The position numbers were made by a program, and so were the translations under genes. Positions 41,281-45,790 of a stretch of 45,790 nt of DNA are shown one piece after another. The notes under the pieces were generated by a model. The model ran no database searches. It had not been told where the DNA came from and worked only from the letters and a program-made list of their open reading frames with translations. The DNA is from Flavobacteriales bacterium UBA5422. Lineage in GTDB: Bacteria; Bacteroidota; Bacteroidia; Flavobacteriales_D; Crocinitomicaceae. The stretch spans positions 10,798 through 56,587 of the forward strand of contig DHNG01000044.1 in assembly GCA_002409405.1 (NCBI GenBank). Direction: 5' to 3'. Position 1 is the first letter of the stretch; every line of letters starts with the position of its first letter.

Positions 41281-41980
41281 CTTTTAAAATCGGAATCACA
41301 TCTGTCTGATTGGGAGTGAGACAGTATTTGACATCTTCATTCAAATTTAAGTTTTTTAACCGTCTTCTGTGTGAACTCGACTTCAAATACCCAAAATAAT
41401 TGTCTTTTGCCGATAAATACAGGTATTTTGCTGCAACAGATGAATCTTCTTCGGATGTATAGTTTCCTGTTGACAAGAGGTAGTCAGAAATAGCTCCGGC
41501 ACAGATTGTATCTTCCAGGTTAAATTTGTCCTGCCACCCGGAGCACAAGCACAATACATTTTTATCCTGCCCGGCCAAAAATCTGCACAACGCATCCAGG
41601 TTCAGAAACGATCCGACAACGACCATTTCAGCATCTTTGGCTACATCAAGGGCTTTGGTTCCATTGGTTGTGGATAATACAACTTCCTGGTCTTTAAAAT
41701 CTTCCCGCATATAGGAAAAAGGAGAATTACCAAAGTCAAATCCTTCTACGATTTGCCCTTTTCGTTCCGCTCCCGCCAGGTATCCTTTTTTCTTGTATTC
41801 CATTGCTTCTTCTACTGTCGGAACAGGAATAATGGAACGGATTCCATTGTCAAAAGCAGCACAGATAGCAGAAGTAGCACGCAACACATCAATGACAACT
41901 ACAATTTCATATCCGGGTTGAAAATAATTATACTCGCCCGGAGTATAGCAGACCTCAACGTGTTTCCGAGTATCATTCAT
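41258..41980 (-). CDS. comB: 2-phosphosulfolactate phosphatase (ComB family)
   Basis: 240 aa. ComB was defined in coenzyme M synthesis as a Mg-dependent 2-phosphosulfolactate phosphatase; in bacteria the family occurs outside that pathway. Seen motifs: VVVIDVLRATSAICAAFDNG, AGAERKGQIVEGFDFGNSPF, LSTTNGTKALD, CSGWQDKFNLEDTICAGAI. Full length for the family. A TAATTTTG element at 42023-42030 on this strand, 43 bp upstream, is a likely promoter. The actual substrate in this organism is uncertain. Confidence 0.93.
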   Translation of the reverse strand: MNDTRKHVEVCYTPGEYNYFQPGYEIVVVIDVLRATSAICAAFDNGIRSIIPVPTVEEAMEYKKKGYLAGAERKGQIVEGFDFGNSPFSYMREDFKDQEVVLSTTNGTKALDVAKDAEMVVVGSFLNLDALCRFLAGQDKNVLCLCSGWQDKFNLEDTICAGAISDYLLSTGNYTSEEDSSVAAKYLYLSAKDNYFGYLKSSSHRRRLKNLNLNEDVKYCLTPNQTDVIPILKDGKLVKL

Positions 41981-42071
41981 TCAATTTAATTTTAGTTTCA
42001 AATCGCTAATGTACAATTTTTACAAAATTAAATACTACCGTTTGAGGTCGTTTTACCGTGAAAGGGCCAAA

Positions 42072-43613
42072 TTACTTTCTGAAAGCGATTCTGTTTGAAT
42101 ACATTAACAAGGCCATAAAAAACCCGAAGATAGTCACCCCTAATTGCGTTTCCAGGGTATCCTCGATGAGAAAAGACCCACAGATGACCATTAAAAATAA
42201 CAGGGAAAGCAAGTCCTTATTCTTCCAGGCATAACGAAAGGAAACTGCCAGTATAACAAGGAAAAACAAGAGTCCGAACACCCCGTAACTTACCGTATAA
42301 GCCAGGTACATGTTGTGACTTCTCAATCTGTTCTGCTGATTGAGCGGGCTATTGAGTTCTTCATACGCCCAATCAAATGCTTGTTGGTTTCCACCTGTTC
42401 CAACTCCAATCATCCAATGATGCTCAATGATGAACGCAGCTGCTTTCCAATGCTCTATCCGCTGCAGCAGTGAATGTCCGTTAGGAAATTGATTGTTAAG
42501 AATCTGGTACTTTAACCCATAAATTCGCGGCACAATCAGATCTGTTCGCTCATTGGGATAACTGTAACCATCTTCTATGTTTTTAATATCTTTTTTAGTC
42601 AGTTTTTTAAATCCTTCTGCATCTTTCGTCAGTCCTATGGCGGTCATGTACCGGGCAGCTGTCATCCGCAATAACTCCCCTTTTTTATCCAATCCCATGA
42701 AGTCCATTTCCGACACCTTCCTCCATTCTAAAAACAGTTCAACCTCCGAGTAATAGACCAGGATTGCTTTTCCGTTTATTTCTGAAAAAATCGTACAATC
42801 GTGATTATACAACTGCCCGTTGGCTGTATATTTCGGCAAGTTATCACAATCAATTTTCTCGTGTGTAAGGTTCAACAGATAGGACAACATCCAGCCAGCC
42901 ATTACTGCCAGTATTCCCACAGCAGCAAATGCCATTATTCTTTTCCACTTATACAGTAAATAAAAAACAATGGTGAAAGCTACTAATAACAATGCGAATG
43001 TTCCTGACAACACCTGGGAATAAATGGTATAAAATGCCAACCATGCAGCGAGCAAAAAGTAAACAGGTATGATTTTTTTGTTTTGTAGCTGAAACCAGAT
43101 ACAGATTCCGAAACCAAGAGCAATGAGTAATCCGTAGCGAATATGTGACGCAAAACGAGAAAGTCCACGAATATCACCTGCGGAGGAAGTGTCTACATTC
43201 AAATGAAAGTACACAACATTAAAAAGTGAGGTAACCAAAAGTGAGGCTAAAAATAGCTGAAGTAAGCGATGTACTTGTTTGACATCCATTACAGTTCCTG
43301 TAGCCATAATCAGGGGCAGGAACAGCATAGGAAGCCGGGATTTAATGTCTTTTAATCCTTGTGCGGCGTCCCAGGACCAGATCAATCCGACAAGTAACAG
43401 CAGGTAGAATGCCAGCAACAACTGCAGCAGGCGATTGGAGCGAATCGTTTTCCATTTCTCAGCAAAACCTCCTTCCAGTATCCAGTTGGCAATGGCAAAT
43501 ACCAAACCGAATGACATCAATACTTTCGTACTGGGCATTCCGATTGCGATCAGCGCAAAAGAGAAAAATTGAATGATAGTGTGCGTTTGCCGGGGAAATA
43601 CGCCTTTACCCAT
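42072..43613 (-). CDS. O-antigen ligase family membrane protein
   Basis: 513 aa with about twelve transmembrane helices and one large periplasmic loop (about 265-410), the WaaL/Wzy_C (O-antigen ligase) architecture. The conserved end of the loop (NRLRSHNMYLAYTVSYGVFG) carries the usual His. It would join a polysaccharide or other glycan to its acceptor at the outer face of the inner membrane. It follows ctpA by 27 bp, so it belongs to the rnpA-ctpA transcript. The substrate is unknown. Confidence 0.87.
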   Translation of the reverse strand: MGKGVFPRQTHTIIQFFSFALIAIGMPSTKVLMSFGLVFAIANWILEGGFAEKWKTIRSNRLLQLLLAFYLLLLVGLIWSWDAAQGLKDIKSRLPMLFLPLIMATGTVMDVKQVHRLLQLFLASLLVTSLFNVVYFHLNVDTSSAGDIRGLSRFASHIRYGLLIALGFGICIWFQLQNKKIIPVYFLLAAWLAFYTIYSQVLSGTFALLLVAFTIVFYLLYKWKRIMAFAAVGILAVMAGWMLSYLLNLTHEKIDCDNLPKYTANGQLYNHDCTIFSEINGKAILVYYSEVELFLEWRKVSEMDFMGLDKKGELLRMTAARYMTAIGLTKDAEGFKKLTKKDIKNIEDGYSYPNERTDLIVPRIYGLKYQILNNQFPNGHSLLQRIEHWKAAAFIIEHHWMIGVGTGGNQQAFDWAYEELNSPLNQQNRLRSHNMYLAYTVSYGVFGLLFFLVILAVSFRYAWKNKDLLSLLFLMVICGSFLIEDTLETQLGVTIFGFFMALLMYSNRIAFRK

Positions 43614-43640
43614 TTTTTTACTGTTTAAGCAATTAAACGG

Positions 43641-45287
43641 CTATTTTTTTAAAATCGTATTGTACTCCTGTGAATTTTTTAAAATTTCGATCCCCTTTGT
43701 CAGTATGTCATCGTGGTTGAATGAATTCAATACGCGTCCTTTTTGATAATAGTAACGGGACACAATTTCATTTTCCAGCAGCATCTTCACCTCATCCTGG
43801 TATTTATCCAGATCTCTTTCTTTGGAAGGTGTCACCTTTGCCATTAATGCATCGTATTCCGCTTTTGACTCTTCATCCAGTTTCTCGCGTTCGATGGTTT
43901 CTTTCATTTTCTTTAGTAACTCTTCTGAAGCAGTTGAATAGGTGAAATCATCCTCCAGTACGCGTTTTTTGAACAACGCATAATCTTCGTCGGATAGCTT
44001 GTATTCCTTTGCCTCTGCTATTTTTGGATGGGTTTTGACATAATCCGTTGCAAAATTGAACAATAAATTATTGGCATAAATTGTTGCTGTCAACCGCGAC
44101 AAATCCGGTAATTCCACAGACAGGTCCGGAACAATTCCTCTTCCGTCGATCACTTCTCTTCCGTTTTTAGTTTTAAAGATATGCAGCAAAGAATCCGGAA
44201 TATCTTCCGGCTTGGTGTCTTCATTTTTATCGAAGTACTCCAGGCGCTGCACACATCTTCCGGAAGGTGTATAATATTTGGAAATGGTCAGCTTCATCTT
44301 TGTTCCGTATTTCAGGTCAAATGTTCGTTGCACCAATCCTTTTCCGAATGATGTTTCTCCGACAATTACAGCTCTGTCCAGGTCTTGTAAACTTCCTGCA
44401 ACAATTTCACTGGCAGAAGCAGAAGCACCATCGATCAATACAACAAGCGGTATGTTCAGGTCCATCGGTTCGTTCATTGTCTTGTACTCACGGTTTTCTT
44501 CGACAATACGTCCTTTTGTTTCTACCACTGTCTGTCCTTTCGGAACAAACATATTGACAATGTGAACGGCCTCGATCAGTAATCCTCCGCCATTTCCACG
44601 CAAGTCCAACACAAATTTGTTCATTCCTTTCTCTTTCAGTTCAAGGAAATTTTTACGCACTTCAGCGCTGGCTGTAGGTGTAAAGCTTGTTAACTTCACA
44701 TATCCGATTTCATTATCCAGCATTCCGGCGTAGGGAATGTCCGGTAATTTAATTTCGTCACGTGTTACCTGCAATGTTTCCTGTTTTCCGTCCGGGCGTT
44801 CAATTTTAATAGCAATTGTGGTTCCTTTCGGTCCTTTGAGGTTGGTTGAAACATCTTCGGTATTTTTATTTTCCATGCTTCTTCCGTCGATGGACAGGAT
44901 TTTATCTCCTGCACGCAATCCGGCATTGGAAGCAGGACTGTTCTCATACGGTTCGGCAATGTATACATGCGCATCCATTTTGCGGATCATCGCACCAATT
45001 CCACCGTATTGTCCGGTTGTCATTAAACGGTAATCCTCAATATCCGATTCAGGATAAAAAACGGTATACGGATCCAGGTCTTCGAGCATGGCATTAATTC
45101 CAGCAACAGACATACTTCCCGGTTTCGGATTTTCAACATAGTACTTATCCAGATGCTCGTAAATGGCATCAATGAGTTCTAAATTCTTAATGACTTCAAA
45201 ACGGTTGGATTGCCCAAATGAAAATTGAATTCCTATCAGTAAAACAGTCGTTGTACAAATACGGTGTATTGCTTTGTTATTTCTCAT
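43641..45287 (-). CDS. S41 family C-terminal processing peptidase
   Basis: 548 aa from the ATG at 45287, with a signal peptide ending near FSFGQ. A PDZ domain lies at about 88-165 (GGIGAM, NAGLRAGDKILSIDG). The peptidase domain has the catalytic Ser in GASASASEIVAG (about 291) and Lys316 in TSFGKGLVQ, followed by a helical C-terminal extension of about 150 residues (to 548) common in Bacteroidota homologues. It cleaves C-terminal ends of periplasmic proteins. The gene overlaps rnpA by 11 bp. An in-frame TTG nine bases upstream is unlikely to be the start. Confidence 0.93.
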   Translation of the reverse strand: MRNNKAIHRICTTTVLLIGIQFSFGQSNRFEVIKNLELIDAIYEHLDKYYVENPKPGSMSVAGINAMLEDLDPYTVFYPESDIEDYRLMTTGQYGGIGAMIRKMDAHVYIAEPYENSPASNAGLRAGDKILSIDGRSMENKNTEDVSTNLKGPKGTTIAIKIERPDGKQETLQVTRDEIKLPDIPYAGMLDNEIGYVKLTSFTPTASAEVRKNFLELKEKGMNKFVLDLRGNGGGLLIEAVHIVNMFVPKGQTVVETKGRIVEENREYKTMNEPMDLNIPLVVLIDGASASASEIVAGSLQDLDRAVIVGETSFGKGLVQRTFDLKYGTKMKLTISKYYTPSGRCVQRLEYFDKNEDTKPEDIPDSLLHIFKTKNGREVIDGRGIVPDLSVELPDLSRLTATIYANNLLFNFATDYVKTHPKIAEAKEYKLSDEDYALFKKRVLEDDFTYSTASEELLKKMKETIEREKLDEESKAEYDALMAKVTPSKERDLDKYQDEVKMLLENEIVSRYYYQKGRVLNSFNHDDILTKGIEILKNSQEYNTILKK

Positions 45288-45681
45288 GCTTTTCAATTGA
45301 TGTTGTCAATGTTAACAATAATTTCGACATTTTTCGCATTATTGTTTCGTAATCCAATTCTTCATTGAACCGATATACCAAAAATAACGCCATTTGTCCG
45401 TTTTTGTTTGATTCTCCTGCTAAAAAATCTTCCAGTATATATTTGTTCTTTCGGAGGCACTCCTTCATTAAACGTTTGATGCGATTCCGGTCGTGGGCGC
45501 GTTTAAAGTTTTTCTTAGGGACCGAAATAACAATCTGAAACGGAATTTCCGCCTTAGGTAATTCTTCATATCCATAAGTTAATCCGAAAGGAAATGAATT
45601 CAACCGTTTACCTTCTTTGAATAACCGTTCGATTATCTTTTTACTGCACAGTTTATACTCCTTTCCGAAACGCTGATCCAT
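45277..45681 (-). CDS. rnpA: Ribonuclease P protein component
   Basis: 134 aa, the protein subunit of RNase P, which with the RnpB RNA removes the 5' leader of pre-tRNAs. The diagnostic motif is RAHDRNRIKRLMKE, after VISVPKKNFK. Normal family length. The promoter is TTG, 17 bp, TATCTTTG (45713-45686), with only four bases between the -7 element and the ATG, so the message may be leaderless. The start overlaps nothing upstream, and ctpA begins inside its last codons. No rpmH is seen next to it in this window. Confidence 0.95.
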   Translation of the reverse strand: MDQRFGKEYKLCSKKIIERLFKEGKRLNSFPFGLTYGYEELPKAEIPFQIVISVPKKNFKRAHDRNRIKRLMKECLRKNKYILEDFLAGESNKNGQMALFLVYRFNEELDYETIMRKMSKLLLTLTTSIEKHEK

Positions 45682-45685
45682 TGGG

Positions 45686-45713
45686 CAAAGATAGTGTATT
45701 TATTTATGTACAA
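45686..45713 (-). promoter_or_regulatory. Promoter of rnpA-ctpA operon
   Basis: Minus strand: TTG (45713-45711), 17 bp, TATCTTTG (45693-45686), then CCCA and the ATG. Good elements with a short spacer. Confidence 0.65.
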
Positions 45714-45764
45714 TAATCTGTTTCGATGTGCGTTAATGCAATTAAACTCATAAAACACTTTATA

Positions 45765-45790
45765 ATGAGACGGCTAACATTATTACTACT
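45765..45790 (+). CDS. Possible start of a plus-strand gene, cut by window edge
   Basis: ATG at 45765 opens a frame reading MRRLTLLL to the edge, which looks like the start of a signal peptide or membrane segment. Only eight residues are visible, so it is tentative. It is divergent from rnpA. Confidence 0.35.

Noticed and set aside
1..45790. CRISPR arrays, rRNA genes, insertion sequences and replication origins
   Set aside because: Looked for and not seen: no regularly spaced repeats, no transposase-like proteins, and no rRNA-like sequence.

Overview
The window looks like a chromosomal segment of a Bacteroidota species, most likely a Flavobacteriales/Crocinitomicaceae-type (Fluviicola-like) bacterium. 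The evidence is the moderate-to-low GC content, Bacteroidota-type promoters (TTG, about 19 bp, then TAnnTTTG), type IX secretion (T9SS) and gliding-motility C-terminal domains, DUF4252 and DUF6089 proteins, a long-form urocanate hydratase and a fused DAHP synthase/chorismate mutase. The genus assignment is inference.

Layout. 1-2.4 kb: the N-terminal part of an M42 aminopeptidase, an NAD-dependent epimerase-like protein and a small HTH protein. 2.5-4.75 kb: an ECF sigma factor operon (sigma, membrane-anchored probable anti-sigma, two exported DUF4252 proteins) with a likely autoregulated ECF promoter, closed by a strong bidirectional terminator. 4.9-6.9 kb: hutU. 6.9-8.0 kb: a possible gene remnant, an AhpD-like gene and gene-poor DNA. 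8.0-10.96 kb: a small genomic island at the 3' end of tRNA-Phe. A 47-bp copy of the tRNA 3' part flanks the island, and it carries a 43-aa ORF, a Schlafen/AlbA_2-type ATPase and a DUF1643 gene but no integrase. 11.0-15.0 kb: an exported gluzincin peptidase, aroA and DAHP synthase/chorismate mutase. 15.0-17.5 kb: an exported FGE-fold protein and a T9SS cargo protein in one operon. 17.7-20.1 kb: tsaB coupled to an OmpR-type regulator, a compact promoter-terminator unit (possible small RNA or attenuator), and a second, divergent OmpR/PhoB-type regulator. 20.2-24.7 kb: a TPR lipoprotein, a membrane protein, a DUF6089 outer-membrane protein and an acyl-CoA dehydrogenase. 25-34.7 kb: an HTH regulator, an exported protein, a VWA protein, a large helical-repeat protein, a small exported protein, an acyltransferase and a membrane glycosyltransferase with a MORN tail. 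34.8-40.3 kb: a giant T9SS surface protein, free-methionine-R-sulfoxide reductase and an Ig-like lipoprotein. 40.3-45.7 kb, minus strand: rnpA, ctpA and an O-antigen ligase, then comB and a zinc phospholipase C/nuclease-fold protein. A new plus-strand gene may begin at the right edge.

Most of the window is ordinary core and cell-envelope content. The outlier is the tRNA-Phe island. Its three genes look like one operon with its own Bacteroidota promoter. Its main protein keeps the E-x4-E-F-K motif of Schlafen-type nuclease domains, joined to a GHKL-type ATPase and a winged helix. It is the best candidate here for an undescribed (possibly anti-phage) system; that function is inference only.
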